Part shown: positions 1 to 6,228 of the stretch, in pieces | How positions within the stretch are numbered: the stretch's first letter is position 1 | Layout of the letters: each line of letters opens with the position of its first letter | Source of the DNA: CAZYCC01 sp964645985 | GTDB taxonomy: Bacteria; Bacillota; Clostridia; Oscillospirales; CAG-272 | Assembly: GCA_964645985.1 (NCBI GenBank) | Contig: CAZYCC010000055.1 | Span: 1-10,204, forward strand | DNA length: 10,204 bases | Reading direction: 5' to 3' | Translations under genes and position numbers: made by a program | Notes under the pieces: model-generated | The model's database searches: none | What the model was told of the DNA's origin: nothing | The model's input: the letters and a program-made list of their open reading frames with translations, nothing else

Positions 1-1
1 G

Positions 2-160
2 ACCGACCGCACGACCCTCGCCCGCGCCCTCGCCGGGTGGGAGGGATACGCGGTCGACCCGGATCTCGCCGACGTGAACCGCGACGGAGAGGTGACCGCG
101 GCGGATCGCACTTATCTCGCGCGGGTGCTCGCCGGGTGGGAGGGGTATACGCTGGAGTGA
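2..160 (+). CDS. C-terminal dockerin type I domain of a secreted protein (5' end outside window)
   Basis: This is the last 52 codons of a larger gene that ends at TGA 158-160. The translation holds a calcium-binding dockerin F-hand, DVNRDGEVTAAD, with Asp/Asn/Asp at loop positions 1, 3 and 5 and Asp at 12, followed by a helix ending AGWEGY. A second AGWEGY helix lies exactly 33 codons upstream and is the tail of the first repeat, whose calcium loop is cut off. Two such repeats make a complete type I dockerin. In the family, dockerins bind cohesin modules and attach secreted enzymes or adhesins to a scaffold or the cell surface. The catalytic or binding part of this protein is not visible, so its substrate cannot be named. 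A strong terminator follows 34 bases after the stop. Confidence 0.85.
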   Translation, partial: TDRTTLARALAGWEGYAVDPDLADVNRDGEVTAADRTYLARVLAGWEGYTLE

Positions 161-194
161 CCCGCGCCGCTCTCTTTGCCCCTCAGATAACGAC

Positions 195-223
195 AAACCC
201 CCGACCGAGCGGTCGGGGGTTTT
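195..223 (+). terminator. Intrinsic terminator after the dockerin gene
   Basis: The inverted repeat AAACCCCCGACC / GGTCGGGGGTTT forms a 12-bp perfect stem around a GAGC tetraloop and ends in TTTT. It lies between convergent genes, the dockerin protein on plus and thpR (stop at 251) on minus. The A-run on the other side gives a short T-run on the minus strand, so it may also stop thpR transcripts. Confidence 0.92.
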
Positions 224-250
224 CGCTTGGGTGCGCGCCGCGCGGAGATG

Positions 251-757
251 TCACCGCTCGAGCGGCACCCCTCCTACCGCGCGGTAGATGGCGCCTTGCG
301 GCGTGAGGGTGGAGCGCAGGAGAGTAACCTCGCGCACGACCATTTCGGCGGACGGCAGGGGAGGGGCGGGGAGATCGCCCTCCCACCGCGCGGAGCGCAC
401 GAGGGTGATGTGCGGCAGGAAGCGCGCGCGATCGAAGGGGAGACCCTCGCGCGCGAGCTCCTCGCGCAACTCACGCGCGAGCGAGAGCAGCGCCCCTCCG
501 CCGCCCACGCGCGCGTGGACCGTGTCGCGAAAGGCGCCTATTCCGGTGAGCGTGAGGGTCGGGGCGCTCCCGCGCACTCTCTCGAGCGCGCGCAGGACCG
601 GCGCGGGGTCGGGGAGCTCCCCGAGGAAGGCGAGCGTCAGGTGGAGGTTCTCGCGCGGCAGGAATCGCCCGCGCACCTCCTCTCGAAGAGCGTCCTGCAG
701 GGAGAGTAGCGCTTGCAGAAAAGATTCGTCCGGCAGAATGGCGGCAAAGAGGCGCAT
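251..757 (-). CDS. thpR: RNA 2',3'-cyclic phosphodiesterase (ThpR/LigT, 2H family)
   Basis: A 168-residue cytoplasmic protein of the two-histidine (2H) phosphoesterase family, usual length about 170-190. It begins MRLFAAILP, the typical first strand. Both catalytic HxTx motifs are present: HLTL at residues 39-42 and HITL at 116-119, the second in the classic FLPHITLVR context. Family members open RNA 2',3'-cyclic phosphates to 2'-phosphates and can join tRNA halves in vitro; the physiological role is unsettled. The reading frame is open upstream to 1288, but that extension is Arg/Pro-rich, overlaps intergenic repeats and has no homology to the fold. The ATG at 757 is chosen because the conserved N-terminus starts there. 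No clear Shine-Dalgarno precedes it (upstream is pyrimidine-rich CCCTACCCTTCC). The gene stands alone, 549 bp after the SGNH-LRR gene. Confidence 0.9.
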   Translation of the reverse strand: MRLFAAILPDESFLQALLSLQDALREEVRGRFLPRENLHLTLAFLGELPDPAPVLRALERVRGSAPTLTLTGIGAFRDTVHARVGGGGALLSLARELREELAREGLPFDRARFLPHITLVRSARWEGDLPAPPLPSAEMVVREVTLLRSTLTPQGAIYRAVGGVPLER

Positions 758-851
758 GGGAAGCGGAAGGGTAGGGAAAAGTACGGCAGGGGCGGGGCTC
801 GCCTCAATCCCGAAAGCCGCGCGGGAGTTTTCGTGGTCTTTTCCTATTCGG

Positions 852-880
852 GATATAGCAAAAGCGAAAAGTTCCGGCAA
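852..880 (-). promoter_or_regulatory. Probable sigma-A promoter of thpR
   Basis: Minus strand: -35 TTGCCG (880-875), an exactly 17-bp spacer, and -10 TATATC (857-852) preceded by TGC, an extended -10. It would give a leader of roughly 88 nt before the thpR ATG at 757. The -35 hexamer overlaps the conserved core of the 875-902 repeat, so that repeat copy supplies part of the promoter. Hexamers are imperfect but spacing and orientation are right. Confidence 0.55.
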
Positions 881-902
881 AATAGCTCCGCCGCGCGGAG
901 TC
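875..902 (-). repeat. Intergenic repeat, copy 1 (hairpin plus GGCAAAATAGC core)
   Basis: The plus strand reads CGGCAAAATAGCTCC and then a small palindrome (CTCCG...CGGAG) ending AGTC. It shares the 15-base core CGGCAAAATAGCTCC exactly with the copy at 1014-1043. Similarity continues, diverged, for about 40 bases to its left, where GAATAGGAAAAGACC on minus matches GGATAAGAAAAGGTC. The stem pair G:C here is C:G in the other copy, a compensatory change that suggests the hairpin is maintained. Confidence 0.65.
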
Positions 903-1013
903 ATCGGCGGCAGTTTTCCGATAAGCGCGGCGGGGGTTCGCCTTGGCCCCCCGGAAGTTTTTGATAATTTCCCGCGACCTTTTCTTATCCGGCAGAGAGC
1001 GAGAGAAATTCCC

Positions 1014-1043
1014 GCGGCAAAATAGCTCCCCCCGCGCGGGAGT
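1014..1043 (-). repeat. Intergenic repeat, copy 2
   Basis: Same unit and orientation as 875-902: core CGGCAAAATAGCTCC followed by a palindrome CTCCC...GGGAG and AGTC. The offset between cores is 140 bp. Its flank does not place a -10 hexamer at a workable distance, so unlike copy 1 it does not look like a promoter. Confidence 0.65.
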
Positions 1044-1080
1044 CGCCTCACGCGAAAGAGGCGGCGGGTAGGAGGCGCGG

Positions 1081-1108
1081 AGCGAAATAGCCCTCGCCGC
1101 GTGGGTTC
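1081..1108 (-). repeat. Intergenic repeat, degenerate copy 3
   Basis: The plus strand reads AGCGAAATAGCCCTCGCCGCG, which matches the core of the two better copies (GGCAAAATAGCTCC + GC-rich palindrome) with several substitutions. The same order of GC-rich arm then GCTATTT-type core on minus supports a decayed member of the family. Confidence 0.35.
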
Positions 1109-1190
1109 TCCCGACAGAGGGCACCGCGCTCGCCGCGAGGAGGTGCATAGTGGCGCTTTATAGAAGGTGAGAGGCGGCGCGCGCTCGCCG

Positions 1191-1218
1191 CGCAAGCGGG
1201 GTTTTCGATTCGCTTGCG
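1191..1218. repeat. 8-bp perfect inverted repeat
   Basis: CGCAAGCG at 1191-1198 and CGCTTGCG at 1211-1218 enclose a 12-base AT-richer loop containing TTTTCGATT. It lies about 90 bp beyond the stop of the SGNH-LRR gene on the minus strand. No T-run follows on either strand, so it is not a clear intrinsic terminator. It may stabilise the mRNA 3' end or be another piece of the repeat-rich spacer. Confidence 0.5.
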
Positions 1219-1306
1219 ATTCCCGAAAAATGCCTTTTCCCCTGCCCCGCGCGCGAGGATAGCGGCGATGTCCCGCGCGGCGCGTCACTTTTCGGGCGGC
1301 AGCCCC

Positions 1307-2728
1307 CTACTCGCGCGCGAGAATGCCCGCGAAGGGCGCCCAGAAGTAGTCGGTCGCGTAGCTATCGTAAAGGGCGGCGGGGACGAGGACGCGAAGATCG
1401 CCCTCAAAGCCCTCGAGCAGCCCCTCGGAGGCGGTTGGGCGAGGGTCGCTGCGCAAGTGCAGCTCGCGCAGGTTCTCGCACCCGGCAAAGAGTCCCCCCT
1501 CCAGCGACGCGACGCTCGCCGGTGCCGTGATCGAGCGCGCCTCGCTCCCGGCAAAGCAGCCGTGCGCGAGCGTGACGAGCATCTCCCCGCCGAGCGTCTC
1601 AGGCAGGACGAGCTCGCTCTCCCGCTTGCCCTCCTCGGTCAGACCCACGAGAGCCGCGCCCCCCGCCCCCGCCCGATAGACGAAAATGCCCTCGGTACGC
1701 TCCTGCGGCTCGCTCGGCTCATCCTCGAAGACAAGCGGCGGCGGCGCCTTTCCCGTTAGCGGAGTCGTATCGCGGAGGATCTTTTTCAGATCTCCCGCGA
1801 AGAGCAAAGACGCGGCGGCCGTCCCGTCGGTTGTCGTGTGGTAGTTCGAGTCGTAAAAATATCCCTCGTCAAGAGCGCGCGAGGAGAGCGAGGAGAGCAG
1901 CGGAAAGTCGAGCGCCTCCACGAGGAACCGCTCGAGCGCGGATATTTGCTCCTTCGACACATCTGCAATCGAGAGCCTATTGATAAAGGGGAAGGCGTAG
2001 TAGAGAGACGCGCCGCGCACGCGCACTCGGCGCGAATACTCGTTGCAATAATCGAGAAAATCCTCACTGTAGGCGGCGGGCGAGACATTTGGCAGCGCGT
2101 CGGGCGCGAAGCGCTGCGGCATGAGGTTTTCCTCGCGCGGGGCGGTCATGTTGCCGTATTCATCAAAGGAGGTTCGCGCGTACACCCCCTCGTTTTGCGG
2201 GGGGGAGGCGTCCTCGGGGAGCAGAAAGCCGAGTTTCGCGCCGAAATAGGAGGGAAAAGCGGCGAATATCGACGGCGCGTCGCACGCCCGCCCGCCGAAT
2301 AAGAGCGGGAGCTTGCCCTCGCTCGCGCGCAGCGCCGCGTCCGCGCCGAAATAAAGCGAGAGGGTCTGCGGCGAGAGCTCCGGCGCGAGCACAACGATGT
2401 CGCCCTCGCCGATATACGGCAGCGCGAGCTGCATCATGTAGACCGTGCCAAAGGCGGCGTACAGCCCGAAATTGACGACCGGCAGCCCGGTCTCGCGCTC
2501 CACCGCCGCCCCGTCAATGGTAAAGGCGACGCCCGACCCGCCGATCACCACCGCCTTGCGCTCCTCCGCGCGCGCCGCGAGCGCCTCGACCTTATCGCCG
2601 AGCGCGGCGTAGTAACTATCGGCATAGACCGCGGGAGCCCACGCCTGCGCCGCGAGCACGGCGAGCGGCGGGGCCGCCACCGCGAGAAGCAGCAGCAACG
2701 AAAGCAAGACCTTGGGTAGGCGTTTCAT
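1307..2728 (-). CDS. Extracytoplasmic SGNH-type acyltransferase/esterase with C-terminal BspA-like LRR
   Basis: 473 residues. MKRLPKV followed by a Leu/Ala-rich stretch (about residues 7-29) is a signal peptide or membrane anchor, so the rest is outside the cell. VVIGGSGV at 60-67 places the nucleophile Ser65 after a hydrophobic strand, and YDSNYHTTTDG gives Asp293 and His297, the Asp-x-x-x-His element of the SGNH/AlgX/DltD-like partners of MBOAT enzymes. These are expected to move acyl groups onto a surface polymer or remove them. From about 373 to the end the protein changes to a BspA-like leucine-rich repeat: LPETL, HGCFAGSE, LFAGCENLRELHL and a closing VPAALYDSYATDYFWAPFAGIL. It lies 127 bp after the MBOAT gene on the same strand. 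An in-frame ATG at 2749 is the alternative start; neither has a Shine-Dalgarno. The SGNH assignment is by motif and context only, and the substrate is unknown. Confidence 0.78.
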   Translation of the reverse strand: MKRLPKVLLSLLLLLAVAAPPLAVLAAQAWAPAVYADSYYAALGDKVEALAARAEERKAVVIGGSGVAFTIDGAAVERETGLPVVNFGLYAAFGTVYMMQLALPYIGEGDIVVLAPELSPQTLSLYFGADAALRASEGKLPLLFGGRACDAPSIFAAFPSYFGAKLGFLLPEDASPPQNEGVYARTSFDEYGNMTAPREENLMPQRFAPDALPNVSPAAYSEDFLDYCNEYSRRVRVRGASLYYAFPFINRLSIADVSKEQISALERFLVEALDFPLLSSLSSRALDEGYFYDSNYHTTTDGTAAASLLFAGDLKKILRDTTPLTGKAPPPLVFEDEPSEPQERTEGIFVYRAGAGGAALVGLTEEGKRESELVLPETLGGEMLVTLAHGCFAGSEARSITAPASVASLEGGLFAGCENLRELHLRSDPRPTASEGLLEGFEGDLRVLVPAALYDSYATDYFWAPFAGILARE

Positions 2729-2777
2729 CGAGAAACGGGGGAATGTCATGCGGGAAAAGAGGGAATTTTTCGGGGAG

Positions 2778-2805
2778 GATAGTTTCAGTAAGAATAAAAC
2801 CTATC
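2778..2805. promoter_or_regulatory. Inverted repeat in the leader of the SGNH-LRR gene
   Basis: GATAG at 2778-2782 pairs with CTATC at 2801-2805, and further A/T pairs follow inside after a bulge, in the only AT-rich patch of this spacer. GGGGAG flanks it on both sides as a direct repeat. It lies 50-77 bp upstream of the ATG at 2728, a suitable place for an operator or leader hairpin. No good -35/-10 pair could be fixed around it. Confidence 0.3.
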
Positions 2806-2828
2806 GGGGAGAGCGGAGATGCCGCGCG

Positions 2829-2848
2829 GCGGGAGAGCCGCCTCCCGC
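2829..2848 (-). repeat. 7-bp GC hairpin just after the MBOAT gene
   Basis: GCGGGAG / CTCCCGC with a 6-base loop begins 8 bases downstream of the MBOAT stop codon. No T-run follows directly, so it is a weak or factor-dependent terminator at best. It may instead protect the 3' end of an MBOAT message within the operon. Confidence 0.4.
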
Positions 2849-2855
2849 GCTCGTG

Positions 2856-4301
2856 CTAAAAGCCCATGTAGATAAACGCACCGCCCCCGCTCGAGGCGGA
2901 TGCCGCGATGAGGAGAGCTAAGGCCGCGAGCGTCACCGCCGCGTAGAACGGCGCGGTGCGCGATGAGAGGGGTAGCGGCGCATCGTGCAGCAGCTCCGAG
3001 AGGAGTAGGGCAAGCGCGGCGAGGAGCAGGGCCCCCGGGGCCAGCCCGAGCGCCCCCCACGCCCCGGCAATCGACCCCGGGTGCGCGAGCGCCCCGAGCA
3101 GCGCCCCGAGCGCGGGCAGGCTCGGCGCGCGGAACAAAATCCAGCCGAAATCGACGAGCAGGAAAGTGAGAGCGGCGGCGGGAATAGCGAATAAGCGCGA
3201 CTTTTCGCCTCGCCGCGAGTGCCGCGCGAGGCGGCGGCGCGCCGGGGCGAGCAGATCCTCCGCAATTTGCAAAAGCCCGTGATAGGCGCCCCAGAGAAGA
3301 TAGGTCAGCCCCGCGCCGTGCCACACCCCGCTCGCAAGGAAAGTAATCAGGAGGTTGAAGTATTTTCTCGGGCGGGAGACGCGGCTCCCGCCGAGCGGAA
3401 TATAAATGTAGTCTCGCAGAAAGCCCGAGAGCGAGATGTGCCAGCGCCGCCAAAATTCGCGCACGCTCGCCGCCCCGTACGGGCGGCGGAAGTTCTCGCA
3501 GAGCGGCACCCCGAGCAGCAGGGAAGAGCCGCGCGCAAGGTCTGTGTACCCGGCAAAGTCGGCGTAGAGCTGCCAGGCGAAAAGGAAGGCGGCGAGCGCG
3601 ACCGAGAGACCGGTGACCCCCTCCCCGGCGTTATCGAAGACGGCGCCGACCGCCGGCGCGAGCAGGTCCGCAACGGCGAGCTTGCGCAGGTACCCGCTCA
3701 GCAGGAGCCGCAGGGCGCGCCCGTCCTCGCGAGGGCGGGGGACGGTGGGGTCGGGCAGGCGCTCGATTGAGCGAAAAAAGTCAAGAGGACGCTCGATCGG
3801 GCCGGAGGCGATTTTCGGGAAAAAGGACAAATAGAGCGCGACGTCAAGTAGGCCCCGCCGCTCGAGCTTGCCGGTCGCGCAGTCGGAAAGATAGGCGATG
3901 CCGCTCAGGGTAAAGTAGGAGATGCCGAGCGGCAGAAGAAGCGAGATCTCCCGCGCGAGCGGCAGCCCGGGGATAGTCGGCAGGTATTTCAAGAGAACAA
4001 GCGGCAGAGCTTGCAGGATGAGGGCGAGCGCGAGGAGCGCGCGGGGGGTTTTGCCGCGCGCGGCACGCCGCTTTGCGAGCGCGCCGCCGAGCAGAAAGGC
4101 AATCAGAATGTCGAGCGCGAGGACCGGCAGCGCGCGCGGAGCTTGCGCGAGGTAAAAGAGAATGCTCGCCGCGAAAAGGAGAAAGGGCGAGCATCGCCGC
4201 GGCAGCGCGCGCGTCAGCAGGACGAGCGCGCCGAGGACGAGGAGGTAGCCGACTGAGGTGAAGGAGAGCAGAAAAGTGACAAGTCCGTCCAGCCGAATCA
4301 C
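2856..4301 (-). CDS. MBOAT family membrane-bound O-acyltransferase (AlgI/DltB-like)
   Basis: A polytopic membrane protein of about 480 residues, normal for the family. Hallmarks: FAGYTDLARG; FWRRWHISLSGFLRDYIYIPLGGSR; and SGVWHGAGLTYLLWGAYHG. In the last, the family's catalytic His is residue 328 (His341 follows in YHG), counted from GTG 4301. The enzyme passes acyl groups, usually acetyl, from a cytoplasmic donor across the membrane to an extracytoplasmic SGNH partner, here very likely the next gene. The frame is open to an ATG at 4451, but that extension is Arg/Cys-rich and not MBOAT-like. A very strong Shine-Dalgarno, GGGAGGTGAT (4306-4297), fixes initiation nearby. The only in-frame codons are GTG at 4301, which overlaps the site, and CTG at 4292, which has ideal 8-nt spacing and gives LDGLVTFLLSF, matching where the family usually starts. 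The target polymer is unknown. Confidence 0.92.
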   Translation of the reverse strand: MIRLDGLVTFLLSFTSVGYLLVLGALVLLTRALPRRCSPFLLFAASILFYLAQAPRALPVLALDILIAFLLGGALAKRRAARGKTPRALLALALILQALPLVLLKYLPTIPGLPLAREISLLLPLGISYFTLSGIAYLSDCATGKLERRGLLDVALYLSFFPKIASGPIERPLDFFRSIERLPDPTVPRPREDGRALRLLLSGYLRKLAVADLLAPAVGAVFDNAGEGVTGLSVALAAFLFAWQLYADFAGYTDLARGSSLLLGVPLCENFRRPYGAASVREFWRRWHISLSGFLRDYIYIPLGGSRVSRPRKYFNLLITFLASGVWHGAGLTYLLWGAYHGLLQIAEDLLAPARRRLARHSRRGEKSRLFAIPAAALTFLLVDFGWILFRAPSLPALGALLGALAHPGSIAGAWGALGLAPGALLLAALALLLSELLHDAPLPLSSRTAPFYAAVTLAALALLIAASASSGGGAFIYMGF

Positions 4302-4306
4302 CTCCC
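4297..4306 (-). promoter_or_regulatory. Ribosome binding site that decides the MBOAT start
   Basis: Minus-strand GGGAGGTGAT is nearly fully complementary to the 16S 3' end and is the strongest such site inside the window. Downstream at normal spacing there is no ATG, GTG or TTG in frame, only CTG at 4292-4290. GTG at 4301-4299 sits within the site and would need the weaker AGAAGG just upstream (4310-4305). Confidence 0.7.
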
Positions 4307-4423
4307 TTCTCAAAGAAAAAGTGCAAAATACGCGCCTCACGCGCCCCGCCGCGCTCGCCCCCCTCGCGGGGGTATTCCCGCAAATCGCGGGCAGTCTACC
4401 GCGAAAGGAGCATCGCCGCGCGC

Positions 4424-4448
4424 AAAACGGGGGAGAGGCGCCCCCTCG
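4424..4448 (-). terminator. Weak terminator-like hairpin after the 4458 gene
   Basis: On minus, GGGGG and CCCCC enclose a 7-base loop and are followed by GTTTTGCG, 12-30 bases after the stop of the membrane-protein gene. The stem is short. It could attenuate read-through towards the MBOAT gene. Further along the same spacer are two more GC hairpins, near 4360-4375 and 4376-4392. Confidence 0.35.
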
Positions 4449-4457
4449 CAAAATGTG

Positions 4458-5099
4458 TTACGCTTCGCTCTCGGGCGAGGATTTTCGCGGGTGCTTTTTG
4501 CGGTGACGCGGCTCTTCGCGGCGCGCGGCGGCAAGGCGGGTGAGCGGCAGGAAGAGCAGCGCCTCCGCCACGAGCAGAATGGCGCTCATTGTCCAGTCCT
4601 CGCAGAGCAGGAAGAGCAGCGCCGCCGCGCCAGAGACGCAGAGCAGAGGCGGGAACCACCCCCAGAACGGCAGCTCGCCGCGAGGGGGGCGCGCCCGGGC
4701 GGGGGGCCCGGGCGAGGTTTCGGTATGGTTTGGGGGAGCGATCCCGTTCGCGGGCGCGGGGGACTCGGGCGAGGCTAGGCTAGGCTCAGGCTCGCCGGGG
4801 GAGAGGGGCGCGTCCGCTACGGAACCCCCCTCGGGGCAGGCGCCGGGGGCGAGATCGGCAGCGGGCGCGGTCGGCGCGTCGCCGGGGTCGGGATCGGCGG
4901 AGGGGTCGGCGCGGCGGGAGGATTTTCGCGCGCGCGGACTATCCCCCCGGAAATAGCGCCACAGCGCCCCGGCGGCGTACCAGATGAGCGCGAGCGCGAG
5001 CAGCACCGCCGCCGCGATCGGCAGATCCCCCACGCGCGCGAAAAGCAGCCGCGCCGCGGCGATGAGGGGGGAGGAGCTTGCGGCAAGGGCGAGGGACAT
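4458..5099 (-). CDS. Hypothetical three-helix membrane protein with Pro/Ala-rich linker
   Basis: 213 residues with no family I recognise. Layout: a short N-terminal amphipathic-looking segment; TM1 about 27-47 (IAAAVLLALALIWYAAGALW) followed by basic residues; a low-complexity linker about 51-144 rich in Pro, Ala, Asp, Glu and Ser; TM2 about 150-166; TM3 about 171-187; then a highly basic tail (RHRKKHPRK). By the positive-inside rule the linker start and the tail are probably cytoplasmic, but this is inference. It lies 83 bp after rbfA and 156 bp before the MBOAT gene, all on minus, so a shared function with the acylation genes is possible but unproven. The start has only AAGAG directly against the ATG, hence no proper Shine-Dalgarno. 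The upstream 5100-5140 is a sharp AT-rich island and may hold its own promoter. Confidence 0.72.
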   Translation of the reverse strand: MSLALAASSSPLIAAARLLFARVGDLPIAAAVLLALALIWYAAGALWRYFRGDSPRARKSSRRADPSADPDPGDAPTAPAADLAPGACPEGGSVADAPLSPGEPEPSLASPESPAPANGIAPPNHTETSPGPPARARPPRGELPFWGWFPPLLCVSGAAALLFLLCEDWTMSAILLVAEALLFLPLTRLAAARREEPRHRKKHPRKSSPESEA

Positions 5100-5182
5100 C
5101 TCTTAAAAAAATGTTATTGAGAAATGCAATTTTTTTCGTTTTGACGGGGGAAAGCGCGACGCGCGCGCCGCTTTTTCGCCCT

Positions 5183-5575
5183 TCATTTGAGATCCCGCAG
5201 GAGCCGCTCGATTTGGGCGGCGCGCGCGGGGGCGGGGTCGCGGCAGAAGGTGAGCGCGGGCGTGCGGCGCAGGTTGAGCCGGTGCGAGAGCTCCCGCCGC
5301 ACAAAGCCACTCGCGGCGAGCAGGCCCTGCTGCAATTCGCGCGCCTCGCGCTCGTCCTCGGCGGGAAGATCTCCCGCGCCGATCTTGCCGCGCGCGCGCA
5401 CCTTGGGCAGCGGGTCATAGTAAACTTTCGCGCTCGACAGATCCGGCGCGACATCGACCGCCGTCACGCTGATCATCGCGCCGTCAACGCGCGGATCCTT
5501 CACCTCCCGCAGTATCGAGGAGATTTCGCGCCGCATCTCCTCGGAAATGCGCGAAAGTCGCGTCCTGTCCGCCAT
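5183..5575 (-). CDS. rbfA: 30S ribosome-binding factor A
   Basis: A 130-residue cytoplasmic protein, a normal RbfA length. The family signatures are in order: RISEEMRREISSILREVKDPRV (residues 9-30), ISVTAVDVAPDLSSAKVYY forming the KH-like core, and the closing helix-strand RRELSHRLNLRRTPALTFCRD...IERLL. RbfA binds the 30S subunit during late maturation and helps 16S 5'-end processing and cold adaptation. The ATG at 5575 has a good Shine-Dalgarno (AAAGGAG, about 7 nt upstream). The frame is open to 5953, but that part is low-complexity and lies upstream of the promoter. In many bacteria rbfA follows infB; here no infB or truB is adjacent and the gene has its own promoter. Confidence 0.95.
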   Translation of the reverse strand: MADRTRLSRISEEMRREISSILREVKDPRVDGAMISVTAVDVAPDLSSAKVYYDPLPKVRARGKIGAGDLPAEDEREARELQQGLLAASGFVRRELSHRLNLRRTPALTFCRDPAPARAAQIERLLRDLK

Positions 5576-5612
5576 TTCCCTCTCCTTTCGCCGCAAAACC
5601 CCCACGCCCCAC

Positions 5613-5621
5613 AGTATAGCA
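5613..5621 (-). promoter_or_regulatory. Extended -10 promoter of rbfA
   Basis: Minus strand TGC-TATACT, a near-consensus extended -10 inside TTTGTGCTATACTGTGG. Only a T-rich, weak -35 (TTTTCT) lies 17 bp upstream. Transcription would start near 5606, giving a leader of about 30 nt with the AAAGGAG ribosome site. It closely resembles the yhaO promoter at 6357. Confidence 0.65.
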
Positions 5622-5787
5622 CAAACCCGCCCGCAAGAAAACCCCGCACCCCCCGTACCGCTGCGCCTCGGTTTTCTTTGCACTTTTTCAAAAAAGAGAC
5701 ATCTCCCCTCCCCTCCCCGCTCTTCTCCGCGCCGCGGGTTTGCCCACCCCCCTTTTTTCGCGGGAGATCCCCCTCCCGCGCGATTTG

Positions 5788-5801
5788 TGCTAAAATATAC
5801 T
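5788..5801 (+). promoter_or_regulatory. Possible orphan promoter facing the gene-free gap
   Basis: TTTGTGCTAAAATATACTTTG holds two overlapping -10 candidates, TGC-TAAAAT (5788-5796) and TATACT (5796-5801). Seven bases upstream of TAAAAT it matches the rbfA element (TTTGTGCTA). There is no recognisable -35. No gene starts downstream for almost 600 bp, so if active it would make a non-coding RNA or a long leader. Confidence 0.3.
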
Positions 5802-5912
5802 TTGAGCCGCGCCGACCCCGCTCCCGGGGGCATCGCTCCTCCCGGCATCGCGCGCGGGCAACTCTCGCCCGGTTCTTTGCCGAGGACAGCCGCCTCGCCC
5901 CCCGCCTCGCCC

Positions 5913-5933
5913 CGTTTCCCTTGCGAAAACAAA
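5913..5933. repeat. Spacer repeat CGTTTC-CGAAAACAAA, copy A
   Basis: CGTTTCCCTTGCGAAAACAAA matches 6229-6249 at 18 of 21 positions and in the same orientation, 316 bp apart. On minus the GC-rich tract that follows (GCGAGGCGG) also resembles the other copy (CTCGCGG). Just to its right, TTCCTCCCGGCAAAAGAACAG (5941-5961) resembles the flank and core of the 875-902 repeat. Confidence 0.5.
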
Positions 5934-6228
5934 AACATAATTCCTCCCGGCAAAAGAACAGGCGCGGCGCTTTTTCTGAACCACGAATGCGGCGCGCTTC
6001 CCTGCCCTTCATAAGGAGAAATTTGCGAGGGAAACCGGCGGTTATCTATTGCTTATTCCCTCTCCCGGGGGTTATCGCGGACAAACGCATAGTTCAGTCT
6101 AAAACCGCATAAATCAAACAGCCGCAAAAGGGAGATCGCCGACCGGCTCTCGCGGGCAACAACAAAGGTCGGAGAATATCGCCGCGCGCTCCCGCCGCGC
6201 CTCTCGCCGCTCTCCTCACCGCGAGGTT

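Larger units (their letters stand above)
758..1306. other. 549-bp spacer without a convincing gene
   Basis: An open frame on minus runs through this spacer into thpR, but its product is an Arg/Pro/Gly-rich string. Two stretches of it (PRGGSYFAAG..., PRGGAILPEL...) are translations of the same DNA repeat, which argues for non-coding DNA. Contents: three repeat copies, the thpR promoter, and an 8-bp inverted repeat. Minus also carries a lone TATAAA at about 1160 without a -35. No RNA gene was recognised. Confidence 0.6.

Noticed and set aside
1..160. Evidence for a cellulosome
   Set aside because: One dockerin tail is present, but no cohesin, scaffoldin or glycoside hydrolase is visible; dockerins also occur in non-cellulosomal secreted proteins.
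251..1288. 345-codon open frame as one long thpR protein
   Set aside because: The first 177 residues are Arg/Pro-rich, contain two peptide copies produced by the DNA repeat, and precede a complete ThpR fold that starts at 757.
3219..3770. 183-codon plus-strand frame inside the MBOAT gene
   Set aside because: It is a reading-frame shadow of a gene with unmistakable MBOAT motifs on the other strand.
4547..4623. 17-base direct repeat (GCAGGAAGAGCAGCGCC) 60 bp apart
   Set aside because: It falls in codons for similar Leu/Ala/Phe-rich transmembrane helices (ALLFL twice) and is explained by protein sequence and codon bias.
5150..5178. GC hairpin between rbfA and the membrane-protein gene as rbfA terminator
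   Set aside because: The T-run follows the stem on the plus strand, opposite to rbfA transcription, and no plus-strand gene ends there.
5183..5953. 256-codon RbfA with an N-terminal extension (start with GGAGG at about 5938)
   Set aside because: The extension is low-complexity, runs through the rbfA promoter, and RbfA proteins begin where the ATG at 5575 lies, with its own good ribosome site.
6040..6076. GGTTATC direct repeat 30 bp apart, considered as a binding-site pair or iteron
   Set aside because: Only two short copies, no third, and no replication gene nearby.
5078..6112. 344-codon plus-strand frame antisense to rbfA
   Set aside because: It overlaps rbfA on the opposite strand and is Arg/Pro-rich; long stop-free frames are expected by chance at this GC content.
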